Source of the DNA: Limanda limanda
Lineage: Eukaryota > Chordata > Actinopteri > Pleuronectiformes > Pleuronectidae
Direction of reading: 5' to 3'
Length of the DNA stretch: 64,000 bases
NCBI RefSeq assembly: GCF_963576545.1
Contig: NC_083639.1
Location: forward strand, 11,615,498-11,679,497
The position numbers and the translations under genes are program-made. This document shows positions 19,815 to 31,200 of this stretch, in pieces; the first letter of the stretch is position 1, and each line of letters starts with the position of its first letter. A model generated the notes under the pieces. The model saw only the letters and a program-made list of their open reading frames with translations, was not told the DNA's origin and made no database searches.

Positions 19815-20020
19815 TTGGTGAGCAAGAACTGCCTCACGGATCTTCAAGCGATTAACAAAAGTGTTTGAAACCTTCAAGACACTGCAGACATTTTTCCAAA
19901 AACCAGCTGGACGGCTCACACTGTAGTCCTTTATATTCCCACCGGGTTCAGAAAATGTCCTGATAGTCAATAGTATTTCTTGGAGGCTTCTTTTCAGATG
20001 TCTTCCCTTTGAAATTAAAT
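19815..20020 (-). other. Possible orphan exon in the core between satellite arms
   Basis: On the minus strand an acceptor-like ...tttcaaag near 20011 opens a frame of about 65 codons without stops. It includes SVSRPAGFWKNVCSVLKVSN and REAVLAHQK and ends at a donor-like AAAAGgtaac near 19812. A second minus-strand donor-like site (ATGGACAGgtaagaag, about 20693) lies upstream after a short ATG-bearing stretch. I do not recognise the protein. It could be part of a transposon gene carried with the satellites, a lost host gene, or chance. Confidence 0.25.
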
Positions 20021-20859
20021 AAGGCGATAAAGCATTTGCATGTCAAAATGTTTTGAAGCAGTGAAGGATGTTGTGTCAGTGAAACATAAACTATTTACAA
20101 ACATAATGACTTGTAATGCTATAGCATCACTAAAAGTAAGATCAAAAGTAAATACTTTTTATATTGTGTGAATGTATTGCGCTTTCCAACTTGCCTTTCC
20201 AAAGGTGGTAAAAGTACAAAATCTGAAAACAAAATAATTAAGAAAACATTTTAAAAAAAATACATGATGCAGTGAGCATGTTTAGGACTGTAGCTCATGT
20301 CTTATTTTGTATTATTCTAAGAGATATATTACACGCACAAACCCAAGAAACAAAATCATGAAAGTATGACAAAATAATGGTGGAACTGAAACTCTGGAAA
20401 ATACCAAACCGTTACAGTTACATTCTTCACTAGACCTTCTATTTCAATCACGATCACAAGACAAGAAATAGGGTGAATCATCCTGAAGCTATGTATGAAT
20501 CTAGATGAAGCATCATCCGAATCCTCAGGTAGCCGTTAGAAAACGAAGGACGCTACTTGAGAAGCAAGTGCTTCCATGTACAACATCAGTCTAACACCTA
20601 ATGGCGTCCACCATGACCCTATGGCGATTCGAGTGACAGCAAAAAGTTAAAAAAAGCCTTTTTCAAAAGACATAGCTGATTCGCTTCTTACCTGTCCATC
20701 TTTGCATTCCACGCTCCAGAACTTTCTATCTCAAAAGCACCCCCTTCCTTTAAATTCCCTATCAAAACAAGAGTCCCAACCAACAACCTGCTTACAACAG
20801 GATGAACTACACGTCAACCTTCCAAAATAAAGTCATTGTAAGAACATTGTTGAGATCTT

Positions 20860-23695
20860 AATTAAACCACTGCTATTGTTTTCACTTACTAAACTGACAA
20901 CCACTCAAAGTAACTTTTAGGCTCTCAAGGAATATTTTTAATCAGCTTCCAAATATGGCAACATTATGAATACATTCTGTCACGGTTAGATGAGGGAGAG
21001 ATGGACCCAGGATGCAGAGGTAGCAAAATAAAGTAATTTAATATAATAAAAGCCCTTAAACAGGACACAAACAAAACATAAAACGCTTACAGGGAATGAT
21101 GGAGGGAAACGAGAACCCGAGGATCAAAATCCAGCGACAAGGCGCACGGAAGACACAGAGGATCCAGGACGGGACAGCGGGACAAGAACGAACCATATAC
21201 TACGTAAAATAACGAGTAACAACAAGTACAACCTGACACCGGACAAGGGGAAACACAGTGGCTTAAATACACAGGGAAGACAGGGGCAATTGGACAGAGG
21301 AGGAAGTGAAGACAGAGACAACACACAAGGAACACAAGACTACAAAATAAAACATGAACCAGAAAACCCAAAGAGTGAAAATTAACAAACTAAAATGACA
21401 GACCATGACAACATTCTTCCTTTCACAGGTTTCCCCTTTAATTTTCTCAGTTATTCTACAGTAAAAATACACAAAAATGTATCTCAGTATAGTCAGAGAC
21501 ACCATGAACAAGAATCCACTCAAATTAACTTTTAAGGTCTCAAGGAATATTTTTAATAAGCTTCCAAATATGGCAACATTATGAATACATTGGGCCTATT
21601 GCACAGATTTCACCTTTCATTTTCTCCATTATTCTACAGTAAAAATACACAAAATTATAGCTCAGTATAGTCAGAGACACCATGAACAAGAATCCACTGA
21701 AAGTAACTTTTAAGGTCTCAAGGAATATTTTTAATAAGCTTCCAAATATGGCTAAATTATGAATACATTGGGCCACTTTCACAGATTTCACCTTTCATTT
21801 TCTCAGTCATTCTACAGTAAAAATACACAAAAATGTATCTCAGTATATTCAGAGACACCATTAACAAGAATCCACTCAAATTAACTTTAAAGGTCTCAAT
21901 GAATATTTTTAATAAGCTTCCAAATATGGCAACATTATGAATACATTGGGCCACTTTTACAGATTTCACCTTTCATTTTCTCAGTTATTTTACAGTAAAA
22001 ATACACAAAAATGTATCTCAGTATAGTCAGAGACACCATGAACAAGAATCTACTCAAAGTAACTTTTAAGGTCTCAAGGAATATTTTTAATAAGCTTCCA
22101 AATATGGCAACATTATGAATACATTGGGCCACTTTTACAGATTTCACCTTTCATTTTCTCAGTTATTTTACAGTAAAAGTACACAAAAATGTATCTCAGT
22201 ATAGTCAGAGACACCATGAACAAGAATCCACTCAAAGTAACTTTTAAGGTCTCAATGAATATTTTTAATAAGCTTCCAAATATGGCTAAATTATGAATAC
22301 ATTGGCCTATTTCACAGATTTCACCTTTCATTTTCTCAGTTATTCTACAGTAAAAATACACAAAAATATATCTCAGTATAGTCAGAGACACCATTAACAA
22401 GAATCCACTCAAATTAACTTTTAAGGTCTCAATGAATATTTTTAATAAGCTTCCAAATATGGCAACATTATGAATACAGTGGGCCACTTTTACAGATTTC
22501 ACCTTTCATTTTCTCAGTTATTTTACAGTAAAAATACACAAAAATGTATCTCAGTATAGTCAGAGACACCATGAACAAGAATCTACTCAATTTAACTTTT
22601 AAGGTCTCAAGGAATATTTTTAATAAGCTTCCAAATATGGCAACATTATGAATACATTGGGCCACTTTTACAGATTTCACCTTTCATTTTCTCAGTTATT
22701 TTACAGTAAAAGTACACAAAAATGTATCTCAGTATAGTCAGAGACACCATGAACAAGAATCCACTCAAAGTAACTTTTAAGGTCTCAATGAATATTTTTA
22801 ATAAGCTTCCAAATATGGCTAAATTATGAATACATTGGCCTATTTCACAGATTTCACCTTTCATTTTCTCAGTTATTCTACAGTAAAAATACACAAAAAT
22901 ATATCTCAGTATAGTCAGAGACACCATTAACAAGAATCCACTCAAATTAACTTTTAAGGTCTCAATGAATATTTTTAATAAGCTTCCAAATATGGCAACA
23001 TTATGAATACATTGGGCCACTTTTACAGATTTCACCTTTCATTTTCTCAGTTATTTTACAGTAAAAATACACAAAAATGTATCTCAGTATAGTCAGAGAC
23101 ACCATGAACAAGAATCTACTCAATTTAACTTTTAAGGTCTCAAGGAATATTTTTAATAAGCTTCCAAATATGGCAACATTATGAATACATTGGGCCACTT
23201 TTACAGATTTCACCTTTCATTTTCTCAGTTATTTTACAGTAAAAGTACACAAAAATGTATCTCAGTATAGTCAGAGACACCATGAACAAGAATCCACTCA
23301 AAGTAACTTTTAAGGTCTCAATGAATATTTTTAATAAGCTTCCAAATATGGCAACATTATGAATACATTGGCCTATTTCACAGATTTCACCTTTCATTTT
23401 CTCAGTTATTCTACAGTAAAAATACACAAAAATATATCTCAGTATAGTCAGAGACACCATGAACAAGAATCCACTCAAAGTAACTTTTAAGGTCTCAAGG
23501 AATATTTTTAATAAGCTTCCAAATATGGCAACATTATGAATACATTGGGCCTATTTCACAGATTTCACCTTTCATTTTCTCAGTTATTCTACAGTAAAAA
23601 TACACAAAAATCTATCTCAGTATAGTCAGAGACACCGTGAACAAGAATCCACTCAAATTAACTTTTAAGGTCTCAAGGAATATTTTTAATAAGCT
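20860..23695 (-). repeat. Satellite array, 178-bp monomer with 533-bp higher-order units
   Basis: About 13-14 head-to-tail copies of a 177/178-bp A/T-rich monomer (landmarks attttctcagttat, atctcagtatagtcagagac, aataagcttccaaatatgg). Three diverged monomer types repeat in the same order, so blocks starting near 22113 and 22646 are almost identical over 533 bp, with a third partial block from 23179. The 70- and 129-codon minus-strand frames are an artefact of the repeat: a 178-bp period breaks frame, while the 177-bp one keeps it. The array is interrupted near its left end by a solo LTR. Confidence 0.92.
20978..21410 (-). mobile_element. Solo LTR of a Gypsy-like retrotransposon inserted in the satellite
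   Basis: The 433-bp element begins TGTCACGG and ends CCATGACA, i.e. the TG...CA ends of an LTR with a short imperfect inverted repeat. It is flanked by ACATTC on both sides (20972-20977 and 21411-21416), a 6-bp target duplication. Read on the minus strand it holds a TATTTAAG promoter-like word and an A/T-rich polyadenylation region. No internal genes are present, so it is a recombination product. The Gypsy assignment is from memory of fish LTRs of this style. Confidence 0.8.
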
Positions 23696-23879
23696 TTAAA
23701 TTTACATAGTGTAATATATTTTGCAATTAATAGGTGATTGAAATCCTGCCAATTTTAAGATGCTGGATGCACAAAAAGAGAAAAACAAACCTTGACAACA
23801 ACAACCTAGGTTGTCAACAGTTCCTCATAGCAGCATGATGCATACAAAGAGAAGTATAAAAACCTACTCATTTTGGCAG

Positions 23880-24001
23880 CATAGTAGGTACATTTGCTGA
23901 TGTCACCATCCGTGGCTCCGTGGACAGGCCAGCCAACATCTATACATCGTCCTGGATGGGCTCCCTGTGCGAACTGCCTCTGGTGTGTCCCTGACGTACA
24001 C
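23880..24001 (-). other. Possible orphan exon-like segment right of the satellite
   Basis: On the minus strand a good acceptor (ctctaactacag, ending about 24002) precedes a G/C-richer stretch open for about 40 codons in one frame (including GATDGDISKCTYYAAKM). The downstream donor is unclear. G/C content and the acceptor set it apart from the A/T-rich surroundings. I do not recognise it, and it may be a relic. Confidence 0.2.
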
Positions 24002-24700
24002 GCTGCGGTGACAGACTGTAGTTAGAGTCAAAGATGAATCAAAAAAAGATTAAAATATCAGGTGCACAATTCAGAAAGCACCGCAAAGTATTAGTAGTGT
24101 GTTTTTTATAGCTTACAATTTTGTCTGCCTGTGTGTGCTTCTGTATACAGTCCAAAAGTTATTGTGGATGCATGACAGTTTGCGTTTGTATGTTGGGGGT
24201 CGCCAAATTGAAATCTCGCCTTGGCTGCCAACATTGCCAGGGTCGGCCCTGCCTGGGCTCCGAGGCCAGTGTGTCCGCTGTCGGTTGCTTGTGCGCCTTC
24301 ATCTACCCCATACTGAAAGGTAACTAGTGTCACGTAGGCGCGTGGTCGTGATTTGAAACATTTAATAACTATCAAGTAACTTTGTGGAAGTTTTTCTTGG
24401 CTCTTGGGGCCCCAAGCAGAATCTCCCAGGGCCCCCCCTCAAACAGCATTACTCAATGTTATGTTGTAAATAATCTCGGTTAGGAAGTGTTTGGAAATTC
24501 AAATGTGTCACCTACATGACTACATTTAAATAAAGAACATTAAAACCTTCCAATTTTCAAAATGTAAAGAACAATAAAAGCCTTTAAGGTGTCAACATTA
24601 GCAGACATTAGAAAAAAAGACCAAAAAAAAGACTGATCTGAGAGACCCCACCACCACTTGTTCTCAAATTAGAAATGAAAAGATAATATCGAAGAAAGAC
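24002..24700. other. Repeat-like intergenic sequence left of ankrd52
   Basis: Contains words recognised from dispersed fish elements (gggggtcgccaaattgaaat at about 24194, gggccccaagcagaatctcc near 24409). No gene was seen. Confidence 0.4.
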
Positions 24701-24717
24701 AACACGCATGGGAGTAA

Positions 24718-26672
24718 GTTTATTTATTATCTCTGAAAGCCATCCACAACCTTACCACACACAGTTTTCAAGTTGTTGCATCTGAAATGTCCGAAAGACG
24801 GGAGGGAAGACAGACAATTTGTTTACGTGAAAAGCTGAAACGGAGACTTTCTTCAAGATAAACATGGTTCTAAACATTTAAGTACAACCTTAAGTTGTAG
24901 AACTGTCCTCCAACAAGACTCAGATCCAAACGAAAGACATAGGGAGATGCTCACAGGATAGTGCTCTACTCTTAGATGAAAGTTTAATTTGTAAAATGAT
25001 AGAATATTTGCATAAATGTAAAGATATCTTACTGTAAAATGTAAACTTTTATGTCAGTGTCAATTTAAAAAGGTAAACATTAAATCAACAAATCAATTCA
25101 TTAAACCTTGATCTTCACACACAGAGGCAGTGACATCTTTGTACCAGTACAGGTGTATTGTGCCAAGTTATGTAGCAAGAGAAAAACAATTATTAATTAA
25201 AAAGAAATCAAGCTCTGACAATTTTAAAAGCCAATAAAATATTTATTCAGTGTCAATAAATGCTTGACACTGATCTTCTGGTTGCTTTGGATGAAGGACA
25301 TGTTGCTACAGGAGATTTTCTTAACAGTGAAACTGATCCTAACACCCCCCAAAAATAAAATCACAACAAACAAAACAGCAATTTCAGTAAGTTGCAGCTT
25401 ATTTGAACAGTTTCTTCAAATGTATTCAATCATTCAGAAAACAGACTTTGAGCATAGTGCTGAAACAATTGATAAGTCGATAAACATCAATTTGATTTTC
25501 AACAAATTTGATAAGCAAAAAGTCTTTGAGTAAAAATGCCAACATTCGTTAGTTCTCGTATCTCAAGTATGAAGGATTCTCTGTTTCTCAGTTTCATGTC
25601 TCTGGGTTTCAGGGCAAATAAGAACAAAAATTAAATAACAGTATGAAGAAGTCACAGAAATTAAAGTTGTCTTTAAGTGAAATGTCGGATTTACTAAAGA
25701 CACACAACTTTCTTGTTCAAAGTCTGAAATATATTTTTTGATTCTCTGGCATATTTAAGTGAAACATATTTAAATACTTCTGTCCCGCTTTATTCTTGCT
25801 GTGCAACATCCAGTTTCAGATGCGCTTTTTATTGCACTGTACAGTACACACTGACCTGAGGTTCATTCTCAATAATTTGGGATTTTCAAGATTATACATG
25901 TAAATGATTAACTTCATTTTAAGAACTAAATATATATACACTTAACTCAGTAAACTATATTATTAAAAACATTTTAAGCTTCTGGTACTTTTACTAAATT
26001 GAAATGTAATTCATGATGATATTAGAATAATACGTTACTTATATCTAGTGTCGGCTACAGTCTGGACAGAATAAGAAAATAGAGTCTTAATAATTGCATA
26101 AAAGGTTTATAGCACCCGTTAGATATTTTAAAAACACGTATTTTAAGAAGCAATGTTTAATACGCAAAATATAACTTACAGACCGACACACAGACCCACA
26201 GACAGACCCACACACACACATACACCCACACACACACACAAATAAAACACAAGTCATCTGCGTATTCTTGCACTTGTTTAGCTCTGGACGAATCTGTAGG
26301 CTTCAGGCTTTGGTGATTAATGAGCTAAGAACTGAGGCTAATACTGACAGTGGCTGTGGTTCAGGTAGAGAGGCTTGTGTGGTGTGCTCATGTTAAAACT
26401 TCCATTATTTCTAATGTTAGTGCTTCATTAAAATAACATGTATGTGCTAAACTCAAATAAAGAGAATCTAAGAGGTCTGCTAATGTTAATAAAATGTTTA
26501 AGACTATGCTACTAGCACATGGTGTATGTGCAGCTGCATGTGACACAAGTATAAATGTCATGACCTGTGAAAGAAGCTATGCCTGACCACACATGTTAAT
26601 GGAGACTTGTATGTGCGTGGTTACGTTTGGAGACTTTGGGCTTCACAAGGATGAGATTTCACTCGGGCCAAC
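24718..26672 (-). other. ankrd52: ankrd52 3' UTR (probable)
   Basis: No coding character between the ankrd52 stop and about 24.7 kb. Minus-strand AATAAA signals occur near 25827, 25242 and 24722, so alternative ends are possible. Long 3' UTRs are usual in this family. CA-rich sequence sits at about 26180-26245. Confidence 0.4.
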
Positions 26673-28169
26673 TTAGGCGTGACAAAGGTTTCCACTGGAC
26701 CCGCATGTGGCAGCAATCCCACAATTCTTCAGGAGGGGGTTGAAGTGGGAGGCTGCACCACCGCCGGCCTCTCTGGGAGGGAAAGGCTTCATAGTGGAGA
26801 GGATCAGGGCCAGACAGTCTGCAACATTTTTGTTCGGGGCACAGGCCAGAGCTGGAGTGTGGCCTGCAGAGGATCAACAGGAAAATTTATATCTGTGATG
26901 TTGTTTCGCAGGGAAAAGAGACAGTGTGGTGTTGTAGCGCTGGAACATACAGCAATTATTCCTGTTTACCTTCCTCATCTACAGCCATGACTGCTGCACC
27001 TCTGCTCAGTAACACCTGCACTACAGTCGCCAGGCCTTTCCTTGCTGCAATGTGAAGAGGCCTACATGAGAAACACACACACACACAGGTTTGATTATAC
27101 AGGTGGGAATGTATCCATATTAAGAATTCACATTTACTATTACTGGGGCCAATTGCACATAAGTTAATACTGTAAACTTGTAAGACTTTCTTCTTAAATT
27201 CTAAAACAGATGTTGATATCAGTGCGTTTTCAATCATCAGTAAACACAATATTCATAATCAACATCCCAATTGATATTCTACACAAAATGTTATTAAAAA
27301 AAAAAATCGCTTATACCTCTGCTTACCAGCCTAAAGGTCCGAATTTTTATTTCTTATTTTATATTTACTATAGTTAATTTTCTCATAAAGATATGACTTA
27401 ATTATCAAAATCTCTGTTTTAGCAATTGTATAATTTACGCTATAGTTTAATGGAAAATCTTTTGTGAACCTGCACATAACTGTTGGACTACATTTGAATA
27501 TTTTCATACCAAACAGAACTAACTAATGAAATCCATGAACACATTATGTGTGCGTCTTAATACCAAACTTCAGCATCCACAATCTAATAGTTTCCATAGT
27601 TAGATCATGTTTTAGCAGCGGTTTTCTTAACTGACAGAATTCACTTTAAGTGACCACTTGTTCAGAACAACTCACATCTGCAGAGCACTGTTCGTTGCAT
27701 TTATGAGGCTGGAGTCACTGATCTCTCCAAGGATCAACAGGGCGCACATCTCATGACCCTGCAGAATAAAACACACTGAAATAAGTGAGCAATGCGGTAC
27801 AAACTACTTATGAATGCAGTAATTTGTTAAAATTACACCAAATACTTTTAAATTCACTTTGTGAAATGCACTTTGCAAATTGTTAAAAGCATCACATTAT
27901 AAAATACCATATGTTGTGAATGAATGCAGGGTATAATTAGTTAATGTAAAAATTGAATTAATTTAGAATTGAGTATGATACACTGTTTATTTCTTTTAAA
28001 TATTGGTTAGAATTCGTACTTATTGTAATGCACTTAGTTGTTTTGAAAGTGCAACACAAATAAAGTTTTATTATCACTTGTCGAAACAGGTTTGATGAGT
28101 TTTTAACCTTATTTTCAAGGTTATCCCCACATTTGCGAAAGTTACTGTGCCACTGCATGCATTTAGTAC

Positions 28170-28236
<67 letters not shown>

Positions 28237-31200
28237 TGACCTTGCTGCAGGCTAAGTGAAGGGCTGTGTTATTATTGACATCCACCAGGGTCAGGTCTGG
28301 CTTTGCGTGCTGCAGCAATAATTCTGAAATGCAGAAAATAAGACACAAAAGCAGGACTTCATGTTAGACGCATTTACCAGTTGTTTTCATGTGGAATGAC
28401 AGGACAATGCAACAGCAAAAATGTTCTATATGGTGTATTAAAGGGAATCATTAGTGAGGACTGTAAAGGCCGGCGCATGCTTCTGCGTTTTCACGGGAAC
28501 GGAGACGCAAGAGCCCTTGCGGGCCCCTCACGGCCCTTCCTACGTCCTTACGTGCGTCGGCCAATTTTGCTAACTAGACGGCAAAGCCCCGCAAGCGTCA
28601 CCCGGCCGCGAGGGCTGTGATTGGTCTGCTGACTACATCATTTCCGGAGTCGCATTTCCGGTTCATGCCCGGAAACCACGGAAGATTTAGAAGAACGAAT
28701 ATGGACCAGATAGAAGAGCACTTGGCAGAAGAGATCCAACACTATGTCCACTAGTATAACCCGTCACTAACCGGCGGATTTTTCCGCCAGAAAAAGGCTC
28801 TGCGGAGCCGCCGTGGCGATGTAAATAAATCGCTCTTCTTCGTGCAACACACGAAGAAGAGCCGACTTCGACAAAAAACATTACTGCGCCTAGTGTTCTG
28901 GCGGGGAATTGCATGGCAACACGCGCAACGGTTGGAGAACCATGAATGACAACGAGTCCTGCGTTACAGCTGCGTGCCTGCTGGCCCCTGACGACGCAGA
29001 AGCATGCGCCGAACTTAAGGGTCACAGGGTCGCAGGAACATTTTGTTTTATCGTCGTCTTGATGCATTTTTAATGAAAATAAAACTTACAAACTTTAAAA
29101 TGTTTAAATCAGGCTCTTCTGTCACATACCAACGGCCATGGTCTGTCCATGGTCGGCAGCAACCATCAGAGCAGAGCATCCACAGTGGTCCACAGCATCG
29201 ACCTCTGCTCCCTGAGCCAGAACAGCCTGGAGCCCAGAAACGTTTCCTGAATAGGCAGCTGCATGCAGGGGGGTCCTACAGTTACACAACAAACATATAC
29301 ACATATGAAAGCACATATAAAAAAAGATTTGCTGCCTTGGAAATGCATATAGTTCAAGCTTTAGGCAAGTAATTGTAAGTTGGAAAGCTGACACAAAATA
29401 AAAGTTTCCATCTTCTAAAGATATAAAAGAATCTTATCACACCCACCAATGCGGAATTTATAAATCCAACCAAAATGTTTTCTGCAAAACAGTAGCTTAC
29501 ATAGGCTGTAGATAAAACGTAAAGGTATTATTGATTTAATGAGGGAAATACCAGATTACACTGCATTCAAATATGTGCAACTGTCACTGTCTTTATAGGG
29601 GCCCTGTACACTTAAAGCAAAAAGATGATTGCAACTTCCCCCTTACTTTAATCACATGGCTTAATCATGGCTAAAGAGTGAAACATTCCAAATTAGAGTT
29701 ATCAATGACTTTTAGGTTTTAATAGAATACATTTTCTATTACTTTATGATGGCCTATATATGATTATTCGGGAATAAACGGAAACATCGTGTCAAATTTT
29801 TTTTAGGAACCATTGTAACATAATTCAAAAAATATATAATTTCAATTTCTGTAGACTGACCCATACAGGCAGTGCTGCATGACATAAATTTGTCGAGCTC
29901 CGCTCAGAGCTGAACTCACCTTCCTTTGGCATCACAAATGTTAACAATTTGAGGTCCTACAGTCTTCAATAGAAGTTCAGCAGCAACATCGTGTCCATTA
30001 ACTCTGCAGAGAAACAACAGTTGTTAGCTTTACAGGCCACACTTTATGTATTTCTTTAATCTACATTGTTTATGATACTCACAGGGCACAGTGCAGTGGG
30101 GTGAACTGACTTTTCTCCCGGTTGCTAAAAAGTTTGTTTTCAAGTAAAATGTGTAAACATCCTTCACGTCCTGTAGAGAACAGGAAACAAAACGACAACT
30201 GATTAAAATCTTTATGGTAATAAAGCATCTCACCATATAGTGTTAAACAAACAGCCACGGACACTCAATAAGAGACATTATTTAGGGGCTTAAATTATAC
30301 TGTGGATAACAAGCAAAGACTTTGTTGGCTTTAAAATATCCCTTCATACATGATGTAAATATATTCGTATCTGGATTTAGTCCGTTAAACAAAGAACAAA
30401 AATCTTTTTGTTAAAAAGTGCGTTGGACATGAATTCTTTCCCTGATGTCCCACCGTGGTAGGCGGCCCAGTGTGTGGGCGTGTAGCCTCTGTGGTCTTGC
30501 ATGGAGTCCAGACGGTCAGCTTTCATAGCAGCCTTCAGCAAACAGCGGAGCAGCTCCGTGTGGCCACGGGAGGCAGCGATGTGCAGCGGGGTCCGTCCCT
30601 GAGTGTCTCTGCACAGAGCAGAAGCCCCATGTTCCAACAGAGCAGATACACAGTCCTCACTGTTTAACATGGCCTAAAGAGGGACAACATAAAATGTTAT
30701 GTGAGAGGACAAAAAACGTCTGGAACGTCAAAGATGCTAGAAAGCAAAGCATCGTAATAACATGACAGAACAAACACAACCGTTGACACACGTACAGCTC
30801 TATGTAATGCAGTAAAGCCCTTTTTGTCTGCAGCATCAGCATTGGCTCTTTTTTCCAACAGGATGTGGACACAGTCAGTGTGACGTCCCAGAGATGCCAG
30901 CATGAGAGCTGTCCTGCACACATAACAAAACAAAGAATTTACTGCAGTCAGGGTTAATAGGTTTGATTCTCTGGTCATATCAGGCAAGCAAAACAGAGTC
31001 TTCATTTTGCTTGTCTGTGTGACTGCATTTAATACAATGTGAAAGAAACATTGGTTTGTTTAATAAGCCACATTAAATAATAACATGGTGTAGTAATGTC
31101 TTTATGTGAAAAACAAACTGTTGGACAGTTAAGTATAATTTAATTCTGCCATGCCAGAATGTGAAAAATAATTGTCTGAGGTCTTATGATAATCAAAAAT

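Noticed and set aside
21579..23478. Series of 70-, 99- and 129-codon minus-strand frames (MKSVKVAQCIHN...) as a repeat protein gene
   Set aside because: They come from one satellite monomer read in one frame. The 178-bp period breaks the frame at most junctions, there is no splice or promoter context, and differences between copies do not favour synonymous sites as far as I can see.
24099..24375. Overlapping frames of 68-89 codons on both strands near 24.1-24.4 kb
   Set aside because: Mirror-image shadows over repeat-like sequence without start, splice or homology support.
28163..28348. Minus-strand frame ending in a long Thr-His repeat
   Set aside because: Its first half is a real ankrd52 exon (28323-28241). 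The TH repeat is intronic (CA)n after the donor.
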